A program made the translations under genes and the position numbers. Below are positions 36,089 to 50,152 of a DNA stretch of 64,000 nt, piece by piece. Position 1 is the first letter of the stretch; each line of letters starts with the position of its first letter. The stretch is from Leucaena leucocephala (lineage: Eukaryota; Streptophyta; Magnoliopsida; Fabales; Fabaceae). The DNA is taken from contig CM073519.1 in assembly GCA_037074615.1 (NCBI GenBank), positions 29,223,001-29,287,000 of the forward strand, given 5' to 3'. A model generated the notes under the pieces. The model saw only the letters and a list, made by a program, of their open reading frames with translations, was not told the DNA's origin and did not search any database.

Positions 36089-37985
36089 TGAAACATCCTT
36101 CTTTTCTTACGTCTTAGGGACCAATCGGTAGCATATGGAACCACTTTTAAGGCTATTGAAGTCAAATTATACAATCTGAAATTTTACTCTCTCGAGAACT
36201 GTTCACTGTGTAAATTCCAGATGAGTGACCTGACTTCGAAAAATCATAACTAATTCTAGAAAAATCAAAATAAAGTGGTTCAAATAGCTACACGAAGCTA
36301 ACTTAATGCTTTTTCAGGTAAAAATAACTCATTGACCATGCCTTTACCAGATCAACGTCAGTAAACATCCAAAGTTTATTGTTCATCCTACATTTTTCCC
36401 TGATTCCAGCATTTTGGTCCCAACTTTGCACTATCCAATCCCCAGCTTATCTTCATGCTTCTTTAATCTTTCCTCATCTTAAACCTATAGGATTGGGATT
36501 ACATGGAAGGGGATGAGATTTTTGCGGAAATCTCAGTAGCAAATGGTAACTATACAATGTATGCAACTATATGCTTGATTTTACTATATGTGTACTTAAT
36601 GATCATGCTTGCATCATGTTAACATACATGCTTCCATGTTACTTAATTATAACATATGGCCATGGTATAAAAATAAACAGAGCATTACTTAATCATACAT
36701 GCTTCACATCATTAAGGTAAGAAAACATCACATAAAACATCCAAGCAGTATAAGCATACAAGTAGGTAAGTTTACTACCTGGCATGAAGCCTTTCCTTCC
36801 ATCTCTTAGCCTTGTCTCTAAGGTCTCTTATTTTCATAAGTCAGAGCCTATACATAGCATAATAAGATCTTTATTATTATCCAGTATAGCTCTACTTAAC
36901 TTATGCTTAACTAGGGGTAATATTCTTAATCTGACATTCCCCTGGCTTTCTTTTTACCTTTAGCTACCTTTATTAATAGAGATATTTCTCTATTCCAACT
37001 ATTAAGAGAAATCCTCTACTTTATTAGAGCAGGGACTAGATAACTTACTTACCTCATTCCTAAGATCTACCTAGTCCCCAAGCTCCTTAGATTGCTCCTG
37101 GCTCCGCTATAACTCCTTCCTTCCTTTCTCTTCCTTTCTTCCTCTCTTTCTCTCTTCTTTCTCTTCTTTATTGGCTTTTGGATGTGCATAACATGAAGGG
37201 AGGGGTGGTCTATTTATAGGTGAGTGGAGGTGGAATGAATGGTCCAGATTGAATTGTGATGAATGGCCCATATCGCTTAGCTTCCTCAAGAAGCTTTGCC
37301 TGCATCATCACGATGACATCACCCTCCATAATAACTCACCATCATGACATCATTCAAGGACACCTCAGGGGGTATGTGGCGCAAATGGTGGGGCCCTTGG
37401 GACACCTCACCAGCTGACTCAGCCTCTCTAGAGAATTCTAGAGCCTTTTACTGGAATGAACGGCTGAGATTGTGCCACGTGTCCTTTTTACGTTTACCCC
37501 TTTTTCTAATCTCATGACATGTGTCATTAAATTTTCTTCTTTTCCTATAATCATGCCATGTTACGCCTTGTGGGTCCCATGAGGACACATTTCATGCCAT
37601 CTCATGGTCTACAGTAATATCTGATCACTTTTCCAAGTTCTATCTTTGACCGGGTCACTTTACTTTATTGAAAAGCGCTAAAATATTATTTTAATGCCTC
37701 TTAAACTCCATAATCCTTGGGCCAACGTTTTTGGGCTCTTGGATTGCTATCTTGGGTTTCTAACCAAGACCAAGCACTATGGTGGCTCAGTTCCCAAGAA
37801 ACACCTCTTACTTTTCCATTATTCCCACAGGGACTTTCACTATTTTCCCTGCATTTTCAGTTGCTTGCAATTTAGTCCCTCAACATCATTTGTATACTTA
37901 TGGGACTCCTATATAATAGGTCCTAGTAGCCTTCCTTTTTCAGGCTCCATACTAGACTTCCAGGCCTAAAAATTGGGATATGACA
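36089..37985 (-). mobile_element. Gypsy-type 3' LTR (GA-rich subfamily) nested in a solo LTR
   Basis: Minus-strand start TGTCATATCCC at 37985, end GATGTTTCA at 36089. It is the same subfamily as 10502-12900 but 500 bp shorter. Near 37800-37900 the U3 is replaced by sequence with TTTAGTCCCT phrases. TATA is at 37218-37211. A purine tract adjoins it at 37986, so it was a 3' LTR of a longer insert. Confidence 0.85.
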
Positions 37986-38631
37986 TTTCTCCTCCCCTTA
38001 AAATAAATTTCGTCCTCGAAATTTTAGGTGTAAATCTCTATTCATTCTTTTATGAATAGTTTTCTTTGAGGAGAATGTCCCTTTCATTTCATAATACTCT
38101 CTTGACTTTTCTAGCTCTTCTTAAATTTTCTAACTATCTTACATAACTTTGTGCATTTATGCCAAACTTTTGTGGCATTTACACCCTTTCTCATATAACT
38201 GTGTTCTATCTTTACTCTATCTTAGACCCTCTTCTTTGGGTCTTTACTAGCCTCTTCATCTCTTGATCCTTATCTGAAGGATCTATCTACTCATACTTTT
38301 CCATTCTTAAAATATATGGGGTTATCTTCTCTATTCCTCAAGCATACTTATATAAAACTTTTTGAATATCAGCACTCATACTTGAACTTAGACTCTATCT
38401 TCATTTAAGAGAAAACTAAGTTCAGTCTGTATATAATATAGGCTATTTGAGAAAAATCATTATAAGTAGGTTTTCTAGAGGAGTTAATCAACTAGTGAAG
38501 CTTCCTTACCTTAACTTCATCTTTGATACTCATCTTTCTAGAGAGATACTATACTGTTCTTATTTCTTCATGGCTTCTTACTTTCCTTAGGCTAGGTCTA
38601 ACTGTGACCTCAGGATCTAACTGTGATCAAC
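37986..38631 (-). mobile_element. 3' internal fragment of the nested minus-strand element
   Basis: Minus-strand purine tract TTAAGGGGAGGAGAAA at about 38001-37986, inverted repeat 38005-38024, then non-coding sequence related to the 3' domains at 1-598 and about 60270-60500 (TAGATCCT motifs). It breaks into the host LTR near 38631 with loss of about 120 bp of that LTR. Confidence 0.7.
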
Positions 38632-39633
38632 TGTTCATGAGGGAAGGAAATGGAATTTCAATGATTTAATGCTTTCATTAAATTTATATGATGATTTTGT
38701 GTAGGATTGGAAAGGTTTTGAACATTGGAAACATTAAAATCTCAAGATTGTAGTTTTTGAAATTCTTCACGGTTACTATTCATTCACATGAACGGTGATT
38801 GAAATTTCATGATTTTGCTACTTCCAATGATTTTAAAATGAAAAGTTGTGTGGGATCAAGTTGAGAAACAAGTATGGGAAGCATTAGAATCAAAATGATA
38901 ATTTTTGAAAGAATTGGGTGCATGTGTTCAGTTCTGTACAGAAGGCCATAAAGGAGCTAGAATTTCATGATTCTAACCTCATAAATGGATTGAAAAGATG
39001 AAATTGTATGGGGTAAATTCAAGACATCAATTAGTTCAAGAGCCAAATGGATTAGTGAAGATTAGAGAAAGTTATGATGATAAAGAGTGTAACAAGGTTA
39101 GTCTTGAACATGGTTGGAGTTCATGAGTCCTAATGAATTATGTGATGAATATGAATGTGTTTAGGACCTTGAAACATCCAAGAAGATGTTGGGAAGTGAT
39201 TGACATAAAGGCTTTATGGTTGGAAAGCTAGGGAGCAAGTGCAAAAGATCAAGAGAAAAGCTTAAGTGCAAGGTAGTGAACTTACCTCTTTATGTGCTTG
39301 ATGTGGCATGCTTATGTGTTGACATGTATGTGATATTTGAATGATGTTGTGACATGATAAATGATATTGAATGTATTATGAAGAACATGTTTTCCATGGC
39401 CATGCATTTTATGTACAAATATATAGCATGATGGAATGTCACTAATCAAAGAAAGTTTAATGAAATTACATATCATGCATTAGCATCCATCTTGCATATT
39501 TAAGTGGTAATGTTTGCTACTGAGATTCTCTAGAATCTCATTCTACCATAACCAACCAATTTAGGTCAAGCATGAAGCAAAAGGTATACATGAAGAAGAG
39601 CTAAAGAATGGAAGAAAGGAATGGAAATAATTG

Positions 39634-42600
39634 TGTAACATCCTAACTTTTATACATTTTAGGGACCATTTAGTAGCATTTGGAACCACTCACATGACCA
39701 CGAAAGTCCATTAGCCAAATCTAGAATTTTATTCTTTCTAGGGTTATTGTTCATATGTTATTCCAGATTACGCAATGAATTTTGAAAAATCATAATTAAT
39801 TCTAGAAAAATCGAAATAGAGTGGTTCAAAAATCTACTTGAATATAACATCTTGAAATTTAAAAAAAAAATAATTTCCAGACCAAATGATGCGTCAATCA
39901 ATACAGTTTATTTGCCAAAGTTTACTGTTTATTTGGTCAAAAACCCTGGAAACAGATTCTAGTCCCTTACTTTGGAAAATTAGTTCTCTTTGTACAAATA
40001 TCCAAATAAAGTGTTATTGGTGTCAAAATGAAGCTTGACATGTCATCTAAATGTCTGTAAAATTTCATACATTTATTCCATCATTTACTATTTTTCTTTA
40101 CATCATAACTATCACTACTTACATTGGTCATACAGCAACACGTACATTCACATAACATATATACCATCCACTCCCTAGCTTTCCTTCATGCTTCATCATC
40201 ATCTTCTATTACTCATAAACCTGTGGGATTTGGATTACATTGAAAGGGATGAGATTTCTGGGGAAATCTCAGTAGCAAACATTACTAAAGAATGCATGCA
40301 TTAATGTAGATACTTGTGCTTGCTTGTGAAAGTGTTAATATTGTGTAATGTGCATGCTTCCATGTAACATATGAAATACAATTGGCCAAAGGAATCATAG
40401 AAACAGAAATTAATACATAAGCATATGCAACACAATTCAACAAAGCCATAGCACAATCAAGTATAACATTCAATGCAAACAAGTTTAGGATAAGTTTACT
40501 ACCTCATATACTTGATTTCTTTCACATTATCTTGCTTCTTTCTGCTCACTTCTCTTGGATATGTGGCTGCCTCTTTTAGAGCATATCAATCAATCCCTAA
40601 CATCACATAACCATTCATCCATCATCATCTAATTTCCTTGAGCATTAACTCACTTTAACTAACATAACTTCCCCTTGAACATTAAGCTCACTTATTTTCC
40701 TTAATCTTGGCTAATGGACTTGGCCTTTGAATCAATTGATGTCTTGATTGTACCTAACACAATTTAATCTTTTGAATCCATCAATGAGCTTAGAATAATG
40801 AAATTCCAGCTCCTTCATGACCTGCTGTATAGAACTGAACATATGCATACAATTCTTTAAAAAATTCTCATTTTGATTCTAATGCTTCCCATACTTGTTT
40901 CTCCACTTTACCCCACACAACTTTTCATTTAAAAACCATTGGAACCATAAAAATCATGAAATTTCAATCACTGTTCATGCGAGTGAACAGTAACCGTGAA
41001 GGATTTCAAAAACTACAACCTTGAGATTTTAATGTTTCCAAGGTTCAAAATCTTTCCAATCCTACACAAAATTATCATGAACAGTGCAGACTGAACAGGT
41101 TTCATTATGGCAAAGTCAAGAATATCAACTTGATTCAACAACCAATCACTTAACTAGCTTGTTTAAGCTTCAATCATATGTTTCTAACTTTAATTTCTTC
41201 TTTTCCCTTTCATCTAAGGTTTTTCGGTAGCACAACGCCTTAGATGAAACTCAAATTTTCTCCCATGAAAAACCCTAAGTTCAAGCTCCCAAATCAAAAG
41301 AAAATAAGCTAGGATAGATTGCTTACCTTTAATCTCTAGCTTGCTTGAACTTTGGTACCTTGAATCTTCTTTATCTTCGCTTGAGTTTCCATTTTGCAAG
41401 AGTTTCCCTTAAGGTTCCATGGCTCATGGTTTTGATGAAGATTTAAGGGGGTATTTATAGCCAAAATCCATGGAAAATCAATGGCCAAGATTTATTTGGT
41501 TACTATTTGATCTAAAGGCACACATTTAATCTTGGATTTAACTTTTTCAAAAAGGTAATTGTGATATCATCCATGACATCACAAGGGACACATCAAAGGG
41601 GTGATGTGGCAAAATTCTAATGGGGGAACCTTCTGAAAAAATTTTAGTCCAATCCAGTATCGGCTCAATACACTTCCTAAAAAACTGAACTGTTTTATAC
41701 ATCTAATTTTTCTGAAATTCCATAATATACTTTTTGACCTTAAATCCAGTATCCAGATTCTTCCTACCATTAACATTCTTGTACTAGGCCATAATCATCA
41801 TTTTACCCCTCTTTGCACTGCATCAGAGCATACACTGGCTCTAACCAATCATATTTATACTATTTGGCACATTTTTGGCCTATCTAGAATGACCAAAATG
41901 CCCTCTATCTATCACTGGTACAATATGGGCATCTAAGGGTATTTTTGTAATTTCAAACTTTTCCTAGACTACTCTGGACTCTGGCCCACTTAACTATCTC
42001 ACTACTTTATTGGGCTCATGATGGTGCCATTTGGGCCTTAATATGGGCTTATTGCCTTTATGGTCCAATTCACAAGACAACTATCCCTATCATATTTATC
42101 GAGTATTTTATTTCACCGTAAAATCCCGTAAGGATTCTACAGGATTCTTTTTCTGACTCTGTCAATTTTATAAATTCTTACATTAAATATGAGAATTTCT
42201 AGTAAAGTTTCATATGATTCTGATGCCTAAAAAATACTATAATAATTCTTCTGACTTTAGAAATTTATATAAATTAATCGGGACCTCAAATCAAAATTCT
42301 GTGTTACGTTAAACTGACCGAAATATTTTTGTCTATCTACTGGTAAAATTTGGGGCTTATATGATTTTGGGCATTTTTGGTTTATTTCATCTCAACTTTC
42401 TCATAATTACATTTAGGTCCCTAAACTTTTGAATAATTGCACTTAGGCCCCTAGACTTTTGGCTATTTTCGTTTGAGTCCCTTAACTTTTGAAAATTACA
42501 CTTAAAGCCCCAACTTTTGTTTATACTTTCACTTTTTGCCTTTAACCTTTTCTACTTTTCATTTTAGTCCTTCTCTTTCTTCAAAACTCGTCTAACCTTT

Positions 42601-42688
42601 ATCATTTCTTCTGATCTTCGTCATAATCCTTTTCAAACCTCTTTCCACTATCAGTACTATACGGATAAGGAAAAATTATGATATGACA
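39634..42688 (-). mobile_element. Solo gypsy LTR (minus strand), 3055 bp, imperfect TSD
   Basis: Starts (minus strand) TGTCATATCATAA at 42688, ends GGATGTTACA at 39634. The flanks are AATTG (39629-39633) and TATTG (42689-42693), four of five identical. TATAAATACCCCC is on the minus strand at about 41459. U3 at 42360-42600 has the repeated pyrimidine phrase. Confidence 0.85.
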
Positions 42689-45600
42689 TATTGAGATCTT
42701 AGTATATGCTATGAATTATCTATGTATGTAATGCCATGTAAGATGTCCATTTATGTGATGAAACTATTTGTAATAATTATGGCATATCTATATGATATGT
42801 AGAAATATTGAGAAGCTTATTTGATAGCTTATACATGCTGGAACAATTATTGAAAGTGAAAGAAAAGAAACTGAAATGGTAAAAACGTAGGTCTTGAAGC
42901 AGTTTGGTTGTGCCTTCAGTTTGACCTAGTAAATAAAAGAATTATTTCACAAATTTTTTTGAGCATGCAGTACACATCCAAAGCTTTAAGTGCATAGGTA
43001 TAACATTTCATTTGGATGTGTATATCAAGATAAATTAATTTTCAAAGTAAGGGACCAGAATCTATTTTCAGAATTTTTGACCAAATGAACAGTAAAATTT
43101 AACGAATAAACTGTACTAACTGGCTAAGCATTTGGTCTGGGAATTATTTTCCCCTTAAATTTCAAGATGTTAGCTTCAAGTATCTTTTCTAACCACTTCA
43201 TTTCAATTTTTTTAGAATTAATTATGATTTTTTAAAGTTCATTGTGTAATCTATAATACCATATGAACAGTAACCCAAGAAAGAGATAAATTCCAAATTT
43301 AGCTAACGGACTTCCAAAGACTTATAAGTGGTTCTAAATGCTACTAAGTGGACCCTAAGATGTATAAAAGTAAGGATGTTTCAATAAGTATACGATGACA
43401 AGCATATAAAGAGGTAAGTCCACTACCTTGCACTTAAGCTTTTCTCTTGATCTTTTGCACTTGCTCCTTAGCTTTCTAACCATGAAGCCTTTCGGTCAAT
43501 CACTTCCCAACATCTTCTTGGATGTTTCAAGGTCCTAACCATATTCATATTCATCACATAATTTATTAGGACCATGAACTCCAACAATGTTCAAGAATAT
43601 CCTTGATAAATTCATAACCCTTTACTAACAAAACTTTCTCTAGTCTTCACTAACTAACTTGACCCTTGAACCAATTGATATCTTGACCTTACCCAATACA
43701 ATTTCATCTTTTGAATTCATTTATGAGCTTAGAATAATTAAATTCCAGCTCCTATGGACTGTTATGTATAGAATTGCATAACGCCCCATTTTCTTTCAAA
43801 AATTCTCATTTTGATTCTAATGCTTCTAATACTTGTTTCTCCACTTTATCCAACACAACTTCTCATTTTAAAACCATTGGAAGCATCAAAATTATGAAAT
43901 TCCAATCACTGTTCATGCGAGTGAACAATAACAGACAATAACTTCAAAAACTATAACTTGGAACTTCAATGCTTCCAAGGTTCAAAATCTATCTAACCCT
44001 ACACAAAATCATCATATAAATTCAATGGAAGCATTATATCATTGAAATTCCATTTCCTTCCATCATGAACAGTGCAAACCGACCATGGCAAAGTCAAGAA
44101 TATCAACTTGATTCAACAACCAATCACTTAACTAGCTTGTTTAAGCTTTAATCATATAACTCTAACTTTAATTTCTTCTTTTTCCTTTCATCTAAGGTTT
44201 TGTAAAGCACAAACACCTTAGAAAAAAATCAACTTTCTTCCATGAAAACCCTAAGTTCAAGCTCCCAAATCAAAGGAAAATAAGCTAGGATAGATTGCTT
44301 ACTTTTAATCTCTAGCTTGCTTGAACTTTGGTACCTTGAATATTCTTTGTCTTGCCTTGAGTTTTCATTTTGCAAGAGGTTCCCCAAGGGTTGTCATGCC
44401 ACAGCTTGCTTCAGATTTTGTGGGGGTATTTATAGCCAAATCTCATGGAAAATCAATTACCAAGATTACTTTGTGCACTATTGATCTAATGGCTCACATT
44501 TAATATTGGATTTAATTTTTCTAAAATGCTAATTATGACATCATCCATGACACCACAAAGGGACAACTCATTGGGCATGTGGCACCATTCCAAGGTGAGA
44601 AGCTTTTGGAAAATTCTAGTCTAATCCAGTACCGTCTCAATCCAATTTCAAATAAACCAGACAATTTTATAAATATATTTTTTCTGATATTCCATAATAT
44701 AATGTCTAACCTTAAATCTAGTATCCAAATTCTTCCTACCATTGAAATTCTTGGACTGGGCCAAAACTTAATTACATATCCCTTGGAAAATTACTGAAAT
44801 GCCCTTGGTTCACTATCTTGCACTATATTAACCCTAAGGGCATAATTGTCATTTTGCACCTCTTTACTTCTTATGAGTGCATATACTGACACAGACTAAT
44901 CACTCCTGTACTTGCCTAGATGTTTTTGATCTGTCCAAATGGCCAAAATGCCTTTCGTCTAACTCTGACTCAATAACACAACACAATGGTATACATTCAG
45001 TGGCATTTTCGTAATTTTATATTTTCCCCGGTCTTTATTAGCCCTGGCCCATATACTTATCTAAAAATGTCATTGGGCCTATAAGTCACCATTTTGGGCC
45101 ATTTACATGATCCACTGCCTTCATGGGCTCAATTCCCGAGAAATACCCACGAAACATATTTATTTGGTGTCTTAATCCATTATAAATTCTATAATAAATT
45201 CTACAGAACTACTTTTTAAGCTCTGTTAGTTTTAGAAATTCTTATATTAATTATATGAATTTAATGCCAAATTTCATTTGTTTTTGAGGTCCAGAGGATA
45301 CTGTATTAATTTCCCTTTGTTTAGAAATTAATATAAATTTTTTGGGATCTCATATCAAAATTCTATGTTGCGTCAAACTGATCAGAATAATTTCTCTATT
45401 TACTGGAAACATTTGGGACTAATATGATTTTGGACAATTTTGGGCATTTTTTGGCTCAACTTTCTCATAATTACCATTTTGCCCTCAAACTTTTGAAAAT
45501 TACACTTTAGGCCCTCAACTTTTCATAATTACACTTAATGGCCCAAAGTTTATTTCTACTTTCATTTTTTACCATAAAACTTTTAAACTTTTTATTTTAG

Positions 45601-45720
45601 TCCCTTATTTTTATACCTTTGTCTTATTATTGTTTTCCCTTTCTATTCGCTATCACAATCATTTCCAAACCTCTGTCCACTATCAATATTATACAAATAG
45701 GGAAAAAGTAGGATGTGACA

Positions 45721-47510
45721 TTTTTACCCCTTAAAATAAATTGTCCTCAAAATTTACTTAGTACCTTAGTCAACAATCTTGGATAGATATTCTTTTCTCA
45801 ATTTATGACTAAGTACTTTAGCTTAGTACTTTCTCTTATCTTCTATCTTGACATTTTAGCTGAGTACTTTCCATATCCGCAGATGTTCATGTCTTTGCTA
45901 TGATCATTCTTCTATTCTGAATCAACTTAATCAGAGTTGAACTCTCCTTCATTCTATTACTTGCTTATTTGCTATGCATCTATTTGCATATGGACTTCTC
46001 ACCATACGAGACTTGTGAGTAGTGTCCATTTCTTTCGTATCAAGCTCTCTCAAATATCGTTGTATTCTGGAGTTTCTATCAACTACTCGTCATACCTTTA
46101 ACATGTATCTCGTATTATTTCTCTGAGTATCTAGTGGAATTTTCTGAACACCCATAAAACTTCATCTCTCATTTTTTTACCATTGTACTTCCTTTCTTCT
46201 TATCATCTTTAATAACTCATCATAATACAGAGAGAGGACTTATGTCATTATTCTTTCTTTCTTTACTTTACTGCTAGATAGGAGCACATATGAGTACATA
46301 CTCTAGCATGCATAATGTTTGGTCAACATGTTGCAGGACTACATACCTGCCCATAAATACAAATCTCTAACATCGGAGCTCAAGCATTCCTTTTCTTAAT
46401 ATACATAGCTATAACACTCGGAGCTTGCACAGCTTTATCACATGGAGCTTGCACTACTATAACATTTGAAGCTTTAGCATATTTTACAAACATCACATAA
46501 TGCCTGGCATTTCATGCAAGGAGTAAAAGCTCTCACTTGCTATTTCATCTGTAACATAACATTCAAACATCTTATCCCTTTCAAAAAGGGAGCCTCTCTA
46601 TCTGTTTATAAAGCTAGCTTTAAAGCCACTTCGTATTGTACTTCTTGATACATATTTCTCATTATGTATCACATTACATATTTCTCATAACATACTTTTC
46701 ATGACGTATCATGGCATATCTGGCTATATCATGGTCTATCTTGCCTTGTCATAATGTATTCTGAGATACCATAAGTTAAACATTCTCTTTAACTTATAAC
46801 TTTGCTAACTTTTGAGAAAACTCTTCTAAATATTTCCTTTCAAATTCATTTCATTTGCACTTAATATAAGGGTTCTAGTCTCTTATTGTTTATAACCCTT
46901 TCTAACTTTTCATAGCACTTTCTATCATTTTACATAACTCTGTGCATATATGCCAAACTTCTATGGCATTTACACCCTTTTCATCACTTCCTAGGGGGCA
47001 CCCATCATTGGGTTACTATTGCCTGAGCACGCTTACCTGGAAAATACAGATAAAAATCTAAAGCACTGGTGCTAATATGCTCTAACCCTGGTACTTTACT
47101 ATCTTAGACCTTTCTTATACTATCTTTCTTAGGTCTATCTAGCCTTCTAATCTCTTTCTGGAAGATATATTTTTCTCTCATTCTTATTCTCTGTAATCTC
47201 ATCTTAGGGATCTCTTTATTCTTATTTGACCCCTTCTCAAATCTTATGAGATATTATCATAAATTCTTGGTACTCAAGATTAATAACTTTAACTTTGATC
47301 ACTTAGTTCCTGTTACGTGTACAAAGATTATGAGTTTAATCCCTAATAGTAATAAGGCTATATGAAATTAACATCATGGGTACTCTCTCTGTTATGAGTT
47401 AGCCAACTTGTGAAGCTTCTATACCTTAACCTTTTCCTTGGTATTCGTCCTTCCAAAGAAATAATGTACTTATGGCTTATTACTTTCTTTCTCTAGATAA
47501 TGTACTTATG
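45721..47510 (-). mobile_element. 3' non-coding internal domain (minus strand)
   Basis: It begins with the purine tract complement (TTTTTACCCCTTAAAAT) and continues as the reverse of 20500-22630 and 60400-61215, including the 24-bp array in reverse near 46380-46470. It ends at 47510, where LTR sequence resumes after a 14-bp duplication (47461-47474 and 47497-47510). No coding frame is kept. Confidence 0.75.
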
Positions 47511-48308
47511 AACTCCAACAATGTTCAAGACTATCCTTGATAAATTATTAACTCTTTGCTAAGATAACTTTCTCTAGTCTTCACTAATTAACTTGGCCCT
47601 TGAACTAATTGATGTCTTGAATTTACCCTACATAATTGCATATTTTAAATCCATTTATGAGCGTAGAATAATAAAATTCCAGCTCCTATACACTGCTCTG
47701 TACAAAATTGCATAACACCCTATTTTCTTTCAAAAATTATCATTTTGATTATAATGCTTCACATACTTGTTTCTCCACTTTATGCCACATAACTTCTCAT
47801 TTTAAAGCCATCAGATGCATCAAAATCATAAAATTCTAATTACTGTTGATGCAAGTGACAGTAACTAAGAACAACTTCAAAAACTACAACTTGGAAGTCC
47901 AATGCTTCATAGGTTTAAAACCTATCCAATCCTACACAAAATCATCATATAAATTCAATGGAAGCATTGGATCATTGAAATTCCATTTCCTTCCATCATG
48001 AACAGTGCAAACCAAAATGGTTTAACCATGGCAATGTCAAGAATATCAACTTGATTCAACAACCAATCACTTAACTAGCTTGTTTAAGCTTCAATCATAT
48101 AGCTCTAACTTTAATTTCTTCCTTTTCCTTTCATCTAAGGTTTTGGATAGTACAAACACCTTATAGAATACTCACCTTTCTTCTTTTAAAACCCTAAGTT
48201 CAAGCTCCCAAATCAAAAGAAAATAAGCTAGGATAGATTGCTTACCTTTAATCTCTAGCTTGCTTGAACTTTGGTACCTTGAATCTTCTTTGTCTTGGCT
48301 TGAGTTTT
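47511..48308 (-). mobile_element. Gypsy-type LTR fragment (minus strand)
   Basis: Collinear with 43575-44370: AACTCCAACAATGTTCAAGA through GGCTTGAGTTTT. It starts mid-LTR, so a deletion joined the internal domain to the 5' LTR. The plus LTR at 48309 cuts its other side. Confidence 0.75.
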
Positions 48309-50152
48309 TGTCATATCCTAAATTTTCCCTATCTATATAGTACTGATAGTGGAAAGAGGATTAGAAAGGATTATAACGAAGATCAGACAAGATAATAAAG
48401 GTTAGATAAGTCTTCAAGAAAGAGAAGCCCCTAAACGCAAATTGGAAAAGGTTAAAGGCCAAAAGTTAAAGTAGAAATAAATGTTAGGGCAAAAGTGGTA
48501 ATTTCCAAAAGTTTAGGGACCTAAATGTAATTAAGTAAAAAGTCAGGGACATAAATGTAATTATGGAAAAGTTCAGCTAGAAAAGGCTTAGAACTGCCTG
48601 TAAGTATTTCAGTCCCACATTCCATCAGTAAATAGAAGAAGTCATGCTGGGTAATCTGGCATGATACAGAAATTTTATTAGGGCTCCAGACAGCAGAAAA
48701 TTATCTGATAGTCTAAAAGTTATATGAATTTTTATCAGATTCTATGAACATCAGATATATGTGGGGAAATTACAGGAAAGTGTGCCCTATAGTGTCAGAT
48801 GTTATGAATCTGACAGAACTCTGGAAGAAGTTATGTATAAAAAGTTATTTACATATTAATGAATTTTGACGGGAGTTTGATAACACCCGTGATCTGATAA
48901 TGGAACTTATCGGTATGTAAGCCTAGATAGAATGAGATCAGATAACCTCACATATAGGCCCATGATGACGTGAAGAAGGGCCTAAAACCCAGGGTACCAG
49001 TCCATCAGTAGAAGGGGCTAGTGTCCAGAAAAAGTGCGAAATTACGAAAATGTCCCCAGATGCCCAGATTGTACCAGCGATGGATGAAGGGCATTTTGGT
49101 CACTTGGAATAGGCTAAAAATGTGGCACATGGTATAAATATGATTAGTTGAGGCCAGATACACCCTGAGGCAGTATAAAGAGGGGTAAAATGACGATTAT
49201 GCCCTTAGGGTCAATATAGTGTAAGAAAGGACACCAAGGGTATTTTGGTCATTTCCCAAGAAATGGATGGCAGATAAATACTCAGTATAACCATGTCAAG
49301 GATATGATAAGCCTAGACATTGATTTCGAGGACAGAATACATATCCTGATATATTATAGAAAAATTCAGAACAAAAACAGTCCAGTTGTTATGAAACTGC
49401 TCCGATCGGTACCGGATTGGACTTCAATTTTTCCAGAAGCTTCCTGGCATGGGGAGCACGCCACATAACCCCTTGAGGTGTCCCTTGAGCTGTCCCACAT
49501 GATGTCATAATTATTCTTTCATGAAAAAGTAAAATCCAAGATTAAATGTGAGCCTTTAGATCAAATAGTAACCAAATCAATCTTGGCCATTCATTTTTCT
49601 TGGATTTTGGCTATAAATACCCCTCCATTCTGCAGCCAAACCATGATCTCATGGAACCTTGGGGAAACTCGTGCAAAATGGAAACTCAAGCCAAGACAGA
49701 GAAGATTCAAGGTTCCAAATTTCAAGCAAGCTAGAGATTAAAGGTAAGCAATCTCTCCTAGCTTATTTTCCTTTGATTTGGGAGCTTGAACTTAGGGTTT
49801 TGATAGGAGAAAAGTTGAGTTTTCTCTAAGGGGTGGTGCTTCCCAAAGACCTTAAAGGAAAGGGGAAAGAAGAAATTAAAGTTAGAACCATATGATTGAA
49901 GCTTTAACAAGCTAGTTAAGCGGTTGGTTGTTGAATCAAATTGATATTCTTGACTTTGCCATGGTGTGCCCTATTCGGTCTGAACTGTTAATGAGGGAAG
50001 GAAATTGAATTTCAATGATTTAATGTTTCCATTGAGTTTGTATGATGATTTTGTGTAGGATTGGAAAAGTTTTGAACCTTGGAAACTTTAAAATCTCAAG
50101 GTTATAGTCTTTGAGATTCCTTACGGTTACTGTTCACTCACATGAACAGTGA
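48309..50152 (+). mobile_element. Gypsy-type LTR, 3' part lost
   Basis: Starts TGTCATATCCTAAATTTTCCC; TATAAATACCCC is at 49612. It ends in the inverted pair CTGTTCACTCACATGAACAG (50130-50149) and breaks into a minus-strand leader. About 1.3 kb of 3' LTR is missing. Confidence 0.75.

Larger units (their letters stand above)
34656..43383 (+). mobile_element. Solo gypsy LTR (plus strand) with TSD ATAAG, split by two insertions
   Basis: It starts TGTTATATCC at 34656 and ends GATGTTTCA at 43383. ATAAG at 34651-34655 and 43384-43388 is a perfect TSD. The LTR parts are 34656-36088, 38632-39633 and 42694-43383, about 3.1 kb, collinear with other plus LTRs apart from about 120 bp lost at 36088/38632. 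Confidence 0.88.
33649..45720 (-). mobile_element. Gypsy-type 3' LTR (minus strand), split by a nested insertion
   Basis: The LTR starts (minus strand) TGTCACATCCTAC at 45720 next to a purine tract and ends GATGTTTCA at 33649. The LTR sequence is 43389-45720 plus 33649-34655, about 3.3 kb; 34656-43388 is inserted DNA plus one TSD copy. The two halves join within a collinear stretch (the family sequence running through CTTATGTGTTGACATG). TATAAATA is at 44434-44427. Confidence 0.85.
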
